Of a stretch of 64,000 nt of DNA, positions 25,225 through 35,098 are shown piece after piece. A model generated the notes under the pieces. That model was not told the DNA's origin, ran no database searches, and saw nothing but the letters and a program-made list of their open reading frames with translations. The first letter of the stretch is position 1; every line of letters begins with the position of its first letter. A program made the position numbers and the translations under genes. Source of the stretch: Streptomyces mashuensis (GTDB lineage: Bacteria; Actinomycetota; Actinomycetes; Streptomycetales; Streptomycetaceae); assembly GCF_014654785.1 (NCBI RefSeq), contig NZ_BNBD01000001.1, forward strand, positions 1,116,001 through 1,180,000. The letters are read 5' to 3'.

Positions 25225-25938
25225 TCAGGACGCGAAGAGCCGCACCGGCCACGCCGCGTGCTGCTCGGCCGTGATGTCGAGCAGGGGCGCCGAGGCGGAC
25301 GGCAGTGCGTCCGGCCCCTCGTCCACCGCCCGCCGTGCGGCCCGCGCCGCCCGCGCGGCCACCTGGTCCAGCTCGGGCGCGAGCCGGGCGAGCACCGCCG
25401 TCGCGTCGAACGGGTCCAGGCCGAGGAGGCGTACGGCCGCCGTGGCCGGCCCGCTCACGCACTCGTACGCGGCGGCGTACGCGGCGTCCGCCGGCCCCAG
25501 CCCCGCCGCGCGGGCCGTGAGGCCGAGCACCACCGGCTGGTGGGCGCCGCGCGGCCGGGCCGCGGCCAGGGCGTCCAGTGCGGCGGACGGCCAGGCGGCA
25601 CGGGCCGCGCGCATCAGCTGCCGGCCGAGCCGCCGGGCGGCGGCGCGCAGGGCGGGGGAGGGGGTACGGGCGTCGGCGGCGTCGTCGAGCGCGAGCGGGT
25701 CCACGCCGGCCGCCGCGGCGGCGGCCAGCGCGGCGGAGGTGAGGCCGGTGGTGTGGAGCCGGCCGCGGCAGAAGTCCGCCAGTGAAGCGGCGCCGGTGAT
25801 GCGGCCCGCCGCGACGGCGGCCTCGGCGCCGCCGGAGTGGGCGTGCCCGCCGGCGGGGAAGCGGCCGTCGGCGAGGACGAGCAGCGCGCCGAGGCCCGCG
25901 GGCGGCCCGGCCGGCTCCGCCGTAACAGTGGTGTGCAC
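25225..25938 (-). CDS. ureF: Urease accessory protein UreF
   Basis: The 237-residue all-helical protein works with UreD as a gate for the UreG GTPase cycle. Family blocks include LLVLADGRFPAGGHAHSGG near residue 18, a central Ala-rich helical region, and the C-terminal VRLLGLDPFDATAVLARL. The GTG at 25936-25938 is the best start: it gives VHTTVTAEP and sits 26 bases past the ureC stop. The open frame is much longer upstream, but only as an antisense-type extension over ureC. Confidence 0.92.
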   Translation of the reverse strand: MHTTVTAEPAGPPAGLGALLVLADGRFPAGGHAHSGGAEAAVAAGRITGAASLADFCRGRLHTTGLTSAALAAAAAAGVDPLALDDAADARTPSPALRAAARRLGRQLMRAARAAWPSAALDALAAARPRGAHQPVVLGLTARAAGLGPADAAYAAAYECVSGPATAAVRLLGLDPFDATAVLARLAPELDQVAARAARAARRAVDEGPDALPSASAPLLDITAEQHAAWPVRLFAS

Positions 25939-25964
25939 GCGCGTGTCGCCGCCCCTCGGAACTG

Positions 25965-27686
25965 TCAGAACAGGAAGTACCGCTGAGCCATCGGCAGTTC
26001 GCTCACCGGCGCCGGCTCGACGGGGTCGCCGTCGATCGACACCGTGAACGTGTCGGGGTCGACCTCCACCCGCGGCATCGCGTCGTTGTTGCGCAGGTCC
26101 GCCTTGGTCACGCCGCGCGTCGAGCGGATGGGCACGAACCGCTTGCCCACCCCCACCCGTTCCGGCAGCCCGTCGTCGAGCGCCCGGTCCGTCACGAAGT
26201 TCACCGAGTTGTGGGCCGGCGCCCGGCCCAGCGCGCCGAACATGGGCCGCGGCAGCACCGGCTGGGGCGTGGGGATCGACGCGTTGGCGTCGCCCATCTG
26301 CGCGTACGCGATCTGCCCGCCCTTGAGGACGAGCAGCGGCCGCACCCCGAAGAACGCGGGCTCCCACAGCACCAGGTCCGCGAGCTTGCCGGTCTCCACC
26401 GAGCCGATCTCGTGGTCCAGGCCCTGGGCCACGGCCGGGTTGATGGTGTACTTCGCGACGTACCGGCGGGCCCGCCGGTTGTCGGCCGCGCCGTCGCCGG
26501 GGAGGGCGCCGCGGCGCTGCTTCATGACGTGCGCCGTCTGCCAGGTGCGCAGTACCACTTCGCCGACGCGCCCCATGGCCTGCGAGTCGGAGGAGATGAT
26601 GGAGATCGCCCCGAGGTCGTGCAGCACGTCCTCGGCGGCGATGGTGCCGGGCCGGATGCGGGACTCGGCGAAGGCGAGGTCCTCGGGGACGGCGGGGTTG
26701 AGGTGGTGGCAGACCATCAGCATGTCGAGGTGCTCCTCGACGGTGTTGACGGTGTGCGGCCGGGTCGGATTGGTGGAGCTGGGCAGGACGTTGGGCTCGG
26801 AGACGACCGTGATGATGTCCGGAGCGTGCCCGCCGCCGGCGCCCTCGGTGTGGTACGTGTGCACCGACCGCCCCGCGATGGCGGCGAGCGTGTCGGCGAC
26901 GAACCCGGCCTCGTTGAGGGTGTCGGTGTGGAGGGCGAGTTGTGCGCCGCTCTCCTCGCACACGCGCAGGCACGCGTCGATGACGGCCGGGGTGGCCCCC
27001 CAGTCCTCGTGGATCTTGAAGCCGACGGCGCCGCCGCGCAGCTGGGCGTGGAGCGCCTCGGCGGAGACGGTGCTGCCCTTGCCCAGCAGGCCGATGTTGA
27101 CCGGGTGGCCGTCGAGGGCCTGGAACATGCGGGCGAGGTGCCACGAACCGGGCGTGACGGTGGTGGCCTTGCTGCCCTCGGCGGGGCCCGTGCCGCCGCC
27201 CAGCAGGGTGGTCACGCCCGAGGCGAGCGCCTCGTCGGCGATCTGCGGGCAGATGAAGTGGACGTGCGCGTCCACGGCACCCGCGGTGAGGATGCGGCCG
27301 TTGCCGGAGATGATCTCGGTCTCGGGGCCGATGACGAGGTCGGGGTGGACCCCGTCCATGGTGTCGGGGTTGCCGGCCTTGCCGATGCCGGTGATCCGGC
27401 CGTCGCGGATGCCCACGTCGGCCTTGACCACGCCCCAGTGGTCCAGCACCACCGCGCCGGTGACGACGGTGTCCGGCGCGCCCTCGGCGCGGGTGGTGCG
27501 GGCCTGGCCCATCGACTCGCGGATGACCTTGCCGCCGCCGAACACGGCCTCGTCGCCGGCGCGTCCGGGGCCGCCGCAGCGGTCCTCCTCGATCTCCACC
27601 AGCAGGGCCGTGTCGGCCAGGCGCAGCCGGTCGCCGGTCGTGGGCCCGTACAGGTCGGCGTACGCGGGGCGGGAGAGCTCAGGCAT
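25965..27686 (-). CDS. ureC: Urease alpha subunit
   Basis: The 573-residue catalytic subunit hydrolyses urea to ammonia and carbamate. All nickel-centre residues are visible: H141 and H143 (DAHVHFICP), the carbamylated lysine K224 ([10 protein letters not shown]), H253 (ALHTD), H279 ([10 protein letters not shown]), the mobile-flap MVCHHL at 324-329, and D367 (SSDSQAMGR). Length is normal. It overlaps ureB by eight bases. Confidence 0.98.
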   Translation of the reverse strand: MPELSRPAYADLYGPTTGDRLRLADTALLVEIEEDRCGGPGRAGDEAVFGGGKVIRESMGQARTTRAEGAPDTVVTGAVVLDHWGVVKADVGIRDGRITGIGKAGNPDTMDGVHPDLVIGPETEIISGNGRILTAGAVDAHVHFICPQIADEALASGVTTLLGGGTGPAEGSKATTVTPGSWHLARMFQALDGHPVNIGLLGKGSTVSAEALHAQLRGGAVGFKIHEDWGATPAVIDACLRVCEESGAQLALHTDTLNEAGFVADTLAAIAGRSVHTYHTEGAGGGHAPDIITVVSEPNVLPSSTNPTRPHTVNTVEEHLDMLMVCHHLNPAVPEDLAFAESRIRPGTIAAEDVLHDLGAISIISSDSQAMGRVGEVVLRTWQTAHVMKQRRGALPGDGAADNRRARRYVAKYTINPAVAQGLDHEIGSVETGKLADLVLWEPAFFGVRPLLVLKGGQIAYAQMGDANASIPTPQPVLPRPMFGALGRAPAHNSVNFVTDRALDDGLPERVGVGKRFVPIRSTRGVTKADLRNNDAMPRVEVDPDTFTVSIDGDPVEPAPVSELPMAQRYFLF

Positions 27687-27990
27687 CGAGGGGTCCCCCG
27701 CACGCGCCGCGCAGGCCCTCGACCACGCGCTTGCCGCCGATGGGCACCAGGCCGACCTCCACGGGGATGCCCGGCTCGAAGCGGACGGCGGTGCCGGCGG
27801 CGATGTCCAGCCGCCGCCCGTGGGCGGCCGCGCGGTCGAAGGCGAGCCCCGGGTTGGCCTCCGCGAAGTGGTAGTGGGAGCCGACCTGCACGGGCCGGTC
27901 GGCGGTGTTGAGCACGGTCAGCCGCACGGGGTGCGTGCCCTCGTTGAGCCGCACCGGCTCGTCGGCGTACAGGACCTCACCGGGTATCAC
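27679..27990 (-). CDS. ureB: Urease beta subunit
   Basis: The 103-residue structural subunit of the (alpha-beta-gamma)3 enzyme starts with GTG as [16 protein letters not shown]. It shows the family blocks [18 protein letters not shown] and [11 protein letters not shown]. It follows ureA by 13 bases and overlaps ureC. Unfused beta and gamma subunits are the usual state in Streptomyces. Confidence 0.97.
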   Translation of the reverse strand: MIPGEVLYADEPVRLNEGTHPVRLTVLNTADRPVQVGSHYHFAEANPGLAFDRAAAHGRRLDIAAGTAVRFEPGIPVEVGLVPIGGKRVVEGLRGACGGPLDA

Positions 27991-28003
27991 GGGCGTCTCC
28001 GGT

Positions 28004-28306
28004 TCACGCGATGGGCTGGTGGACGGTGACGAGCTTGGTGCCGTCCGGGAACGTGGCCTCGACCTGCACGTCGGGGATCATCTCGGGGACGCCCTCCATG
28101 ACCTCCTCGCGGGCGAGCACCTTGCGCCCGGTGGACATCAGCTCCGCCACGGTGCGCCCGTCGCGGGCGCCCTCGAGGACATGCACGGTGATCAGGGCCA
28201 CCGCCTCGGGGTGGTTGAGCCGCAGGCCGCGGGCGCGCCGCCGCTCGGCGACGTCGGCGGCCACGTGGATGAGCAGGCGTTCCTGCTCGTGGGGGGACAG
28301 TCGCAT
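28004..28306 (-). CDS. ureA: Urease gamma subunit
   Basis: The 100-residue subunit begins [17 protein letters not shown] and ends with [19 protein letters not shown], both invariant family ends. It is the first gene of ureA-B-C-F-G-D. The A/T-rich stretch upstream (about 28360-28420) probably holds the operon promoter. ureE is not in the operon. Confidence 0.97.
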   Translation of the reverse strand: MRLSPHEQERLLIHVAADVAERRRARGLRLNHPEAVALITVHVLEGARDGRTVAELMSTGRKVLAREEVMEGVPEMIPDVQVEATFPDGTKLVTVHQPIA

Positions 28307-29029
28307 GCAGCCACCTCAGCACAGGGTTGACCTGGGGTTCCGTACCCCGGGAGCACAGATTGCAGATTAGGGCGCAACCTTTTCCAACGCGTTAACCGGG
28401 CCTTTGCGTTGTCATGGACGACCGCTGCGGGATCATGCCGCTCCGCCGGTACGGGATCTCCTCGGACGGATCACTGCGGTCCCGACGCAGGGACACGTAC
28501 GCCGGACTACGAGCCGCGCAGACGCTCGTGCCCGCCGCGACGGGCCCGGCCGGGACGCCGCCGCGGCCGTCCCGGCGGAGTGAACGGACGGGGTGCGTGG
28601 GGATGTTGGGGGAAGGGCGGACGCGCGCGGTGCCGGTCGTGGCCCTCGCCCGGCGGGCCGGGCGGCCGGCGCCGGCGCGGTGGTCCGCCGCGCCGGGAAC
28701 GGAAACATTCTTCCCCCGATCTCGTTCCGACGGCGGAGCCGATCGTAGACGTGGCGCAGCGATCATCCCGGACCGTGCGCGCACGCGGCGCTCGCGGAGA
28801 TCGCCGAGCCGCAGGTGAACGGGTCAGCCGGTCCGGCCCGCAAGGATCAAACCGCCTCGCGTCCAGTCGAATTGGGCAGAGGTGACGAGGCTCACATCCC
28901 GCCGGTTCCCCTCGGAATGGCCCGGCCGGCTGGGACAAGATCCCTGCGACGACAAGACCCCGCCACCACGGCGGGGCGGTCCGGGCGGACGCCGAACCCT
29001 GCCGCCGCTCCGGGCGCCTGGTCGACAGA
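28307..29029. other. Long gene-poor divergent region between ureA and the riboswitch
   Basis: About 720 bases hold no gene I can support. The ureA-proximal part is A/T-rich, with AACGCGTT and a TAATCT hexamer readable leftward as a promoter. Several arginine- and proline-rich open frames exist on both strands (for example 28414-28818, plus strand), but they show no recognisable domain and are typical of chance frames in such DNA. The right part presumably holds the promoter for the riboswitch transcript. Confidence 0.5.
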
Positions 29030-29180
29030 AGGGCATCGGCAGGGATGGAGGACCCAGGCACGGCGGGGGCGACCGGGCGGCGACGCCGGACGGGAGTCCC
29101 CTTGGGGTGAAGCCGCAGCCGCGGCCGGGCATTCTTCGCCTGCCCGAACCCGACAGGTCATCCTTCACAGGCGGCTGACG
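29030..29180 (+). ncRNA. c-di-AMP riboswitch-like leader (ydaO/yuaA type)
   Basis: The leader contains, in order, CAGGGATGGAGGACCCA (29039-29055), CCTTGGGGTGAAGCC (29100-29114), CCCGAACCCGACAG (29143-29156), and a closing GGCGGCTGACGAAGGG (29170-29185). The order and wording match my recollection of the ydaO motif upstream of Streptomyces cell-wall hydrolase genes such as rpfA. The 3' end abuts the ribosome site of an NlpC/P60 hydrolase, the expected target class. No covariance search was run. Confidence 0.75.
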
Positions 29181-29191
29181 AAGGGTTTGGC

Positions 29192-29665
29192 ATGGGCGCT
29201 CACCATCGTCCCTCAATGCTGTCCAGGGCGGGGGCCGCTTCGGCCCTGACGCTCGCGGCCGTCGGCGCCACGGCGATCCTGCCGGGCGCCGCCCCGGCCG
29301 CGGACGCCTCGTCGGTCTCCACGGCCGCCCTGTGGATCGCCGCGTCCAAGGCGGGCTCCCCGTACCAGTGGGGGGCCACCGGTCCGTACCGCTTCGACTG
29401 CTCGGGGCTGACCCAGTACGCCTTCAAGCGGGCCGGCAAGCAACTGCCGCGCACCGCCGAGGAACAGTACAACCGCACCCACCACATCCCCGCCTCCGCA
29501 CGGCAGATGGGCGACCTCGTCTTCTTCCACGGCCGGGGCGGCGTCTACCACGTCGGCATCTACGCCGGTGACGGCGTCATCTGGCACGCGCCGAAGACCG
29601 GTTCCGTGGTCCGCCGCGAGCGGATCTGGTCGAAGAACGTCTCCTACGGCCGGGTGAACGGCTGA
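29192..29665 (+). CDS. Secreted NlpC/P60 cell-wall endopeptidase
   Basis: The 157-residue precursor has a signal peptide (cleavage near PAA-ADA, residue 37) followed directly by a minimal NlpC/P60 domain. The catalytic cysteine is C70 (RFDCSGLTQY), the histidine is H120 (VYHVGIYAGDG), and the third polar residue is H132 (IWHAPKTG). It would cleave D-Glu to diamino acid bonds in peptidoglycan stems. There is no extra binding domain. A c-di-AMP riboswitch-like leader lies immediately upstream, tying its expression to cell-wall or osmotic signalling. Confidence 0.93.
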   Translation: MGAHHRPSMLSRAGAASALTLAAVGATAILPGAAPAADASSVSTAALWIAASKAGSPYQWGATGPYRFDCSGLTQYAFKRAGKQLPRTAEEQYNRTHHIPASARQMGDLVFFHGRGGVYHVGIYAGDGVIWHAPKTGSVVRRERIWSKNVSYGRVNG

Positions 29666-29743
29666 CCCCACGGCCGGCCGCCGCACAACGGCCCCCGGCC
29701 CGGCACCCGTTCCCCGCCCCCTCTTCCCGTTCCCACGGCTCGG

Positions 29744-30172
29744 TCAGCGTACGGGCACCGGCCACGGCAGGCGGACCCACACGGTCTTGCCGCCCTCGGC
29801 GGTCGGCACCACCGACAGCCCCCCGCCGCGCTCGGCCGCGAGGAAGCGGACGATGACCAGCCCGCGCCCGTTGTCCTGCTGCACCGCTGCCGGAAGCCGC
29901 CGGGGCGGACGCGGATGACTGTCGGTGACCCCGATCCACAGCCGTCCGTCCCGGTCCACCCGCACCTCCACGGTGAACTCGGGGGACTCCTCCCGGGTGT
30001 GCAGCACGGCGTTGGTGGCGAGCTCGGAGACGACGAGCCGGGCCACCTCGGCCTCCTCCGCCCCGGCGGCCAGGCCCCACCGTTCCAGTGCACCGGTGAC
30101 GTGGCGCCGGGCGACGGGGACCGATGCGGGGGCGCTCGGCAGGGTGACGGTCGCTTCCATCAGGTCGGCCAT
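29744..30172 (-). CDS. RsbW-like ATP-binding regulatory protein
   Basis: The 142-residue protein is a stand-alone GHKL ATPase domain of the anti-sigma-factor/serine-kinase type abundant in Streptomyces. The N-box is ARLVVSELATNAVLH (Asn54), the G1 area is WIGVTDSHPR, and the G2-like block is DNGRGLVIVRFLA. The start at 30172 (MADLMEA) follows AAGGGGAC. No sigma factor or anti-anti-sigma gene is adjacent, so its partner is unknown. Confidence 0.88.
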   Translation of the reverse strand: MADLMEATVTLPSAPASVPVARRHVTGALERWGLAAGAEEAEVARLVVSELATNAVLHTREESPEFTVEVRVDRDGRLWIGVTDSHPRPPRRLPAAVQQDNGRGLVIVRFLAAERGGGLSVVPTAEGGKTVWVRLPWPVPVR

Positions 30173-30430
30173 CGCGCGGTCCCCTTCCGGGCGGCTTTCG
30201 GCGACAGCCTGCCACCGGGTTCCGGCAGGGTGCGTGCCGACCACCGGATCGTGACGGCATCTGTCGCCCGAAGCGGTGAAGGAGGGGAAAATCGACCGGA
30301 ACGTTCCGGACCGGGCGCCATAATGGACCGCTGCCGACCCCGGGACACGGGTGACGGGTACGTGAGGCAGCGTTACGCGGGCGACCGTGCGCGGCCGGCC
30401 CGCGCGTCGTCCGTGCCGGGCCCCGAGGGC

Positions 30431-31591
30431 TCATGCGCCCTCGGGCGCCGTCGCCAGGATCGTCTCGACGGCCCGTGCGACCTGCGCGTCCGACAGGTCC
30501 GCGCGCGCGGTCAGCCGCAGCCGCGAGATGCCGTCCGGCACCGACGGCGGCCGGAAGCACCCCACGAGCAGCCCCGCCGCCCGGCAGTCCGCGGCCCAGC
30601 GCACCGCCGCCCCGGGCGACGGCGCGTGGACGGACACCACCGCGGCGTCCGGGCGCGCGGCCGTCAGGCCCGCCGCCGTCAGCGTCCCGTGCAGTTCCGC
30701 GGCCACGGCCCGGACCCGGGCCGCCCGCCAGGGCTCCCGGCGCAGCACCTCCAGGGCCGCCAGGGCGCCGCCCGCCGCGGCCGGTGCGAGGCCGGTGTCG
30801 AAGATGAACGTCCGCGCGGTGCTCACCAGGTGCTCGACGACGCGGGCCGGGCCCAGCACCGCGCCGCCCTGGCTGCCCAGCGACTTGGAGAGCGTGACGG
30901 TGGCCACCACGTCGCCGGCCCCGGCCAGCCCCGCGGCCTGCACGGCGCCCCGGCCGCCGTCGCCCAGGACGCCCAGCCCGTGCGCGTCGTCGACCAGAAG
31001 GGCCGCGCCGTGGGCGCGGCAGGCGGCGGCCAGGGCGGGCAGGGGGGCGGCGTCGCCGTCGACGGAGAAGACGGAGTCGGTGACCGCCAGCGCCGGGCCG
31101 TCGTGCGCGGCCAGGGTCTTGGCCACGGCGTCGGGGTCGGCGTGCGGGACCACGGCGCGCTCGGCGCGCGAGAGCCGGCAGCCGTCGATGAGCGAGGCGT
31201 GGTTGGCCTCGTCGCTCACCAGCAGGCTCGGCGCGCCGCCGCCCGGCGGGCCGGTCAGCGCGGTGACGGCCGCCAGATTGGCGGCATAACCGGACGAGAA
31301 GACCAGAGCGGACTCTGCACCGCAGAACGCCGCAAGCTCCTCCTCCAGCTGCGCGTGCAGCTGGGTGCTGCCGGTGACCAGCCGGGAGCCGGTGGCGCCC
31401 GCGCCCCAGCGCCGGGCCGCCTCGCCCGCCGCCGCCGTGACCTCCTCGTGCCGGGTCAGACCCAGGTAGTCGTTGCCGGCGAGATCGACGGCGTCCGACC
31501 CGGCCGCGCGCGGGCGCAGCGAGCGCAGCAGCCCGGCGGACTCCAGGCGGGCGCGCCGGTCGTCGATCCAGTCGAACGGGTCCTGGGGCAT
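30431..31591 (-). CDS. bioF: 8-amino-7-oxononanoate synthase
   Basis: The 386-residue PLP enzyme condenses pimeloyl-thioester with alanine, the first committed step of the biotin ring pathway. Family blocks are present: DLAGNDYLGLTRH near residue 38, GSRLVTGSTQLHAQLEEELA near residue 70, the aspartate of VDDAHGLGVLG, and the Schiff-base lysine in ATVTLSKSLGSQGG. It is divergent from bioB, with a 160-base shared regulatory region. The short gap and shared pathway suggest joint biotin control, but I see no operator I can name. Confidence 0.95.
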   Translation of the reverse strand: MPQDPFDWIDDRRARLESAGLLRSLRPRAAGSDAVDLAGNDYLGLTRHEEVTAAAGEAARRWGAGATGSRLVTGSTQLHAQLEEELAAFCGAESALVFSSGYAANLAAVTALTGPPGGGAPSLLVSDEANHASLIDGCRLSRAERAVVPHADPDAVAKTLAAHDGPALAVTDSVFSVDGDAAPLPALAAACRAHGAALLVDDAHGLGVLGDGGRGAVQAAGLAGAGDVVATVTLSKSLGSQGGAVLGPARVVEHLVSTARTFIFDTGLAPAAAGGALAALEVLRREPWRAARVRAVAAELHGTLTAAGLTAARPDAAVVSVHAPSPGAAVRWAADCRAAGLLVGCFRPPSVPDGISRLRLTARADLSDAQVARAVETILATAPEGA

Positions 31592-31751
31592 GGCGGTCCC
31601 TCGGGGGTGGCGGGGCGTGGTTTGGTGGGTTCGCATAAACCTAGCCTCCGCCGCGGGCGGTGCGGGATGTGGTGATACACACATGGGAATCACCCGTCCT
31701 TGTGCGATCTCTCCTTGGCCCGGGACGGTCGCGTGAGCGAGGATCTGCGCC

Positions 31752-32981
31752 ATGGACCTGCTGAACACGCTGGTGGAGAAGGGGTTGCGGCGCGAGCTGC
31801 CGACCCGCGAAGAGGCGCTCGCCGTGCTGGCGACCTCCGACGACGAGCTGCTCGACGTGGTGGCCGCGGCCGGCAAGGTGCGCCGGCAGTGGTTCGGGCG
31901 ACGGGTGAAACTCAACTACCTCGTCAACCTGAAGTCGGGCCTCTGCCCGGAGGACTGCTCCTACTGCTCGCAGCGGCTCGGTTCCAAGGCCGAGATCCTC
32001 AAGTACACCTGGCTCAAGCCCGACGAGGCGTCCAAGGCGGCCGCCGCGGGCGTCGCCGGCGGTGCCAAGCGGGTCTGCCTCGTGGCCAGCGGCCGCGGCC
32101 CCACGGACCGCGACGTCGACCGGGTGTCGCAGACCATCCAGACCATCAAGGAGCAGAACGAGGGCATCGAGGTGTGCGCCTGCCTCGGCCTGCTCTCCGA
32201 GGGCCAGGCGGAGCGGCTGCGCGCGGCCGGCGCCGACGCCTACAACCACAACCTCAACACCTCCGAGGCCACCTACGGGGACATCACCACCACCCACACC
32301 TACGCCGACCGCGTCGACACCGTGCACCAGGCCCAGTCGGCCGGCATGTCGGCCTGCTCCGGCCTGATCGCGGGCATGGGCGAGAGCGACGAGGACCTCG
32401 TCGACGTCGTCTTCTCGCTGCGCGAGCTCGACCCGGACTCGGTCCCGGTCAACTTCCTCATCCCCTTCGAGGGCACCCCGCTGGCCAAGGAGTGGAACCT
32501 CACCCCGCAGCGCTGCCTGCGCATCCTGGCCATGGTCCGGTTCGTCTGCCCCGACGTGGAGGTCCGGCTCGCCGGCGGCCGCGAGGTGCACCTGCGCTCG
32601 CTCCAGCCGCTCGCCCTGCACGTCGTCAACTCCATCTTCCTCGGCGACTACCTCACCAGTGAGGGCCAGGAGGGCAAGGCCGACCTGGCGATGATCGCCG
32701 ACGCCGGCTTCGAGGTGGAGGGCGCCGGCACCACCACGCTGCCCACCCACCGCGCGGACGCCCTGGAGGCGGCCGGAGCGGCCGGTGGCTGCGGCGGTCA
32801 CTCCGGCGGCGGCTGTGGCCCCTGCGGCGACGGCGCCCCCGCGGACACCGCCGCGACCTGCGCCCCCACCGGCGGCTGCGCCCCCGCACCGGCCGCCGTG
32901 CCGGCCGCGGACCAGGCCCGTACGGACCTGGTGGCGGTGCGCCGCCGTGGCGCCGGCACCGACCTGCCGCCCAATGCCTGA
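31752..32981 (+). CDS. bioB: Biotin synthase with a Cys/Gly-rich C-terminal tail
   Basis: The 409-residue radical-SAM enzyme inserts sulfur into dethiobiotin. The 4Fe-4S cysteines are C65, C69 and C72 ([13 protein letters not shown]). The YNHNLNTSE and [11 protein letters not shown] blocks are typical. The core ends near residue 335. Beyond it lies an unusual tail of about 70 residues with [14 protein letters not shown] and CAPTGGCAP elements, six or so extra cysteines in a Gly/Ala/Pro background, possibly metal- or cluster-related. The bioA start overlaps the last eight bases. Confidence 0.95.
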   Translation: MDLLNTLVEKGLRRELPTREEALAVLATSDDELLDVVAAAGKVRRQWFGRRVKLNYLVNLKSGLCPEDCSYCSQRLGSKAEILKYTWLKPDEASKAAAAGVAGGAKRVCLVASGRGPTDRDVDRVSQTIQTIKEQNEGIEVCACLGLLSEGQAERLRAAGADAYNHNLNTSEATYGDITTTHTYADRVDTVHQAQSAGMSACSGLIAGMGESDEDLVDVVFSLRELDPDSVPVNFLIPFEGTPLAKEWNLTPQRCLRILAMVRFVCPDVEVRLAGGREVHLRSLQPLALHVVNSIFLGDYLTSEGQEGKADLAMIADAGFEVEGAGTTTLPTHRADALEAAGAAGGCGGHSGGGCGPCGDGAPADTAATCAPTGGCAPAPAAVPAADQARTDLVAVRRRGAGTDLPPNA

Positions 32982-34281
32982 GCCGCTCGGCACCGAGGCG
33001 CTGCTCGCCCTCGACCGGCAGCACGTGTGGCACCCCTACGGGCCGATGCCCGGCCGCCAGGAGCCGCTGGTCGTGGAGAGCGCATCCGGCGTACGGCTCC
33101 GCATGGCCGGCGGCCCGGGGGAGGAGCCGTACGAGCTGGTCGACGGCATGTCGTCGTGGTGGTCGGCCGTGCACGGCTACAACCACCCGGTGCTCAACCA
33201 GGCCGCTCAGGAACAGCTGGGGCGGATGAGTCATGTGATGTTCGGCGGGCTCACCCACGAGCCCGCCGTGCGGCTGGCCGCCCGGCTGGTCGAGCTCACC
33301 CCCGACGGTCTCGAACACGTCTTCCTCGCCGACTCCGGATCGGTGTCGGTCGAGGTCGCCGTGAAGATGTGCCTCCAGTACTGGCGCTCCGTCGGCCGGC
33401 CGGAGAAGCGCCGCCTGATGACGTGGCGCGGCGGCTACCACGGTGACACCTGGCAGCCCATGGCCGTGTGCGACCCCGACGGCGGGATGCACGAGCTGTG
33501 GTCCGGGGCCCTGCCCCGGCACGTGTTCGCCGACGCCCCGCCGGACGGCTTCGACGCCGGCACCGACGCCGCCTACGCCGCCCACCTGGAGGAGACCCTC
33601 GCCCGGCACGCCCACGAGCTGGCCGCGGTGATCGTCGAACCCGTCGTCCAGGGCGCCGGCGGCATGCGCTTCCACTCCCCGGAGTACCTGCGGGTGCTGC
33701 GCGACCTGTGCGACGCGCACGACGTGCTGCTCGTCCTCGACGAGATCGCCACCGGCTTCGGCCGCACCGGCGCGCTCTTCGCCGCGGACCACGCGGGCAT
33801 CACCCCCGACGTGATGTGCCTCGGCAAGGCCCTGACCGGCGGCTACATGACGCTCGCGGCCACCCTGTGCACGTCGCGCGTGGCCGACGGCATCAGCTCC
33901 GGCGAGGTGCCCGTGCTCGCCCACGGCCCCACCTTCATGGGCAACCCGCTGGCCTGCGCCGTCGCCAACGCCTCCCTCGACCTGCTGCTCTCCCGCGACT
34001 GGCGCACCGAGGTCAAGACGGTCGGGGCCGGGCTGAGCGAGGGCCTCGCCCCCCTGGCCGGTGCGCCCGGCGTACGGGACGTGCGCGTGCTCGGCGCCAT
34101 CGGCGTGGTCGAGCTCGACCACGAGGTGGACGTGGTGGCGGCCACCCGCGCCGCCGTCCGCGAAGGGGCCTGGCTGCGGCCCTTCCGCAACCTCATCTAC
34201 ACCATGCCGCCCTACATCACCGGCGAGGACGACCTCGCGCGGATCTGCGCCGCCGTGCGCGCCGCCGCACGCGAGGGCTGA
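32974..34281 (+). CDS. bioA: Adenosylmethionine-8-amino-7-oxononanoate aminotransferase
   Basis: The 435-residue class III aminotransferase converts KAPA to DAPA with SAM as amino donor. Markers are [10 protein letters not shown] at the N-terminus, [47 protein letters not shown] with the PLP aspartate, and the Schiff-base lysine in [16 protein letters not shown]. The WW and the N-terminal block mark BioA specifically. The ATG at 32974 overlaps bioB. It is the middle gene of bioB-bioA-bioD. Confidence 0.96.
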   Translation: MPEPLGTEALLALDRQHVWHPYGPMPGRQEPLVVESASGVRLRMAGGPGEEPYELVDGMSSWWSAVHGYNHPVLNQAAQEQLGRMSHVMFGGLTHEPAVRLAARLVELTPDGLEHVFLADSGSVSVEVAVKMCLQYWRSVGRPEKRRLMTWRGGYHGDTWQPMAVCDPDGGMHELWSGALPRHVFADAPPDGFDAGTDAAYAAHLEETLARHAHELAAVIVEPVVQGAGGMRFHSPEYLRVLRDLCDAHDVLLVLDEIATGFGRTGALFAADHAGITPDVMCLGKALTGGYMTLAATLCTSRVADGISSGEVPVLAHGPTFMGNPLACAVANASLDLLLSRDWRTEVKTVGAGLSEGLAPLAGAPGVRDVRVLGAIGVVELDHEVDVVAATRAAVREGAWLRPFRNLIYTMPPYITGEDDLARICAAVRAAAREG

Positions 34282-34302
34282 CCCGGGGCAGCACCCCCCA
34301 CG

Positions 34303-34329
34303 GCAACAAGGGCAATAAGAGCAATAAGA
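34303..34329. repeat. Three near-identical 9-bp repeats before bioD
   Basis: GCAACAAGG, GCAATAAGA and GCAATAAGA follow one another in the 63-base bioA-bioD gap, just ahead of the AGAGAGGA ribosome site. The purine- and A-rich run may act as an unstructured translation enhancer. It also looks slippage-prone. Confidence 0.5.
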
Positions 34330-34344
34330 GAGAGGAACACCAAC

Positions 34345-35079
34345 ATGTCGGTGCTGGTGGTCACCGGGACGGGCACGGAGATCGGCAAGACCGTGGTGAC
34401 CGCGGCCGTGGCGACGGCCGCGCTGGCCCAGGGCCGGTCGGTCGCGGTGCTCAAGCCCGCCCAGACCGGGGTCGGCCCGGACGAACCGGGCGACGTCGCC
34501 GAGGTCGCCCGCCTCGCCGGCCCGGTCACCGGCGCCGAACTCGCCCGCTTCCCCGAGCCGCTCGCCCCGAACACCGCCGCCCGCCGCGCGGGCCGCGCCC
34601 CGGTGCGGCCCCACGAGATCGCGGAGGCCGCGCGGGAGCTGGCCGCCACCCACGACCTGGTCCTCGTCGAGGGCGCCGGCGGCCTGCTCGTCCGCCTGGA
34701 CGACGAGGGGTCGACGCTCGCCGACGCGGCCCGGCTGCTGGACGCGCCGGTGCTGCTCGTCACCCAGCCGGGCCTGGGCACCCTCAACGTCACCGAGCTC
34801 AGCGCCGAGGCGCTGCGGGCGCGCGGCCTGAGCTGCGCGGGCGTGGTCCTCGGCAGCTGGCCGGCCGAACCGGACCTCGCCATGCGCTGCAACCTGGCCG
34901 ACCTGCCCGTCGTGGCCGGTCTGCCGCTGCTCGGCGCGGTGCCCGAGGGCGCGGGCGCGCTGTCCCCGGAGGAGTTCCGCTCGGCCGCGCCGCTGTGGCT
35001 GGCCCCGCGCCTGGACGGCGTCTGGAACGCGGCGGCGTTCACCGCCTCCGTCGCCGCCCCCGCCCCGGTGGCCGGCTGA
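34345..35079 (+). CDS. bioD: Dethiobiotin synthetase
   Basis: The 244-residue P-loop enzyme closes the ureido ring of dethiobiotin using CO2 and ATP. Its N-terminus is [19 protein letters not shown], the BioD phosphate loop with Glu where Asp is more usual. VLKPAQTGV carries the catalytic lysine, and [14 protein letters not shown] the second signature. It ends the rightward biotin operon; a phosphopantetheinyl transferase gene converges from the right. Confidence 0.95.
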   Translation: MSVLVVTGTGTEIGKTVVTAAVATAALAQGRSVAVLKPAQTGVGPDEPGDVAEVARLAGPVTGAELARFPEPLAPNTAARRAGRAPVRPHEIAEAARELAATHDLVLVEGAGGLLVRLDDEGSTLADAARLLDAPVLLVTQPGLGTLNVTELSAEALRARGLSCAGVVLGSWPAEPDLAMRCNLADLPVVAGLPLLGAVPEGAGALSPEEFRSAAPLWLAPRLDGVWNAAAFTASVAAPAPVAG

Positions 35080-35098
35080 ACCGCCGCGGGCGTACGGC

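Noticed and set aside
28414-28818. Possible 134-codon gene between the urease and NlpC genes
   Set aside because: Starts ATG and has fair codon bias, but no ribosome site, domain or signal is visible and similar frames exist on both strands. Listed as unsupported.
31592-31751. Biotin repressor (BioQ or BirA type) operator in the bioF-bioB gap
   Set aside because: No convincing inverted repeat of a known biotin operator could be found by eye.
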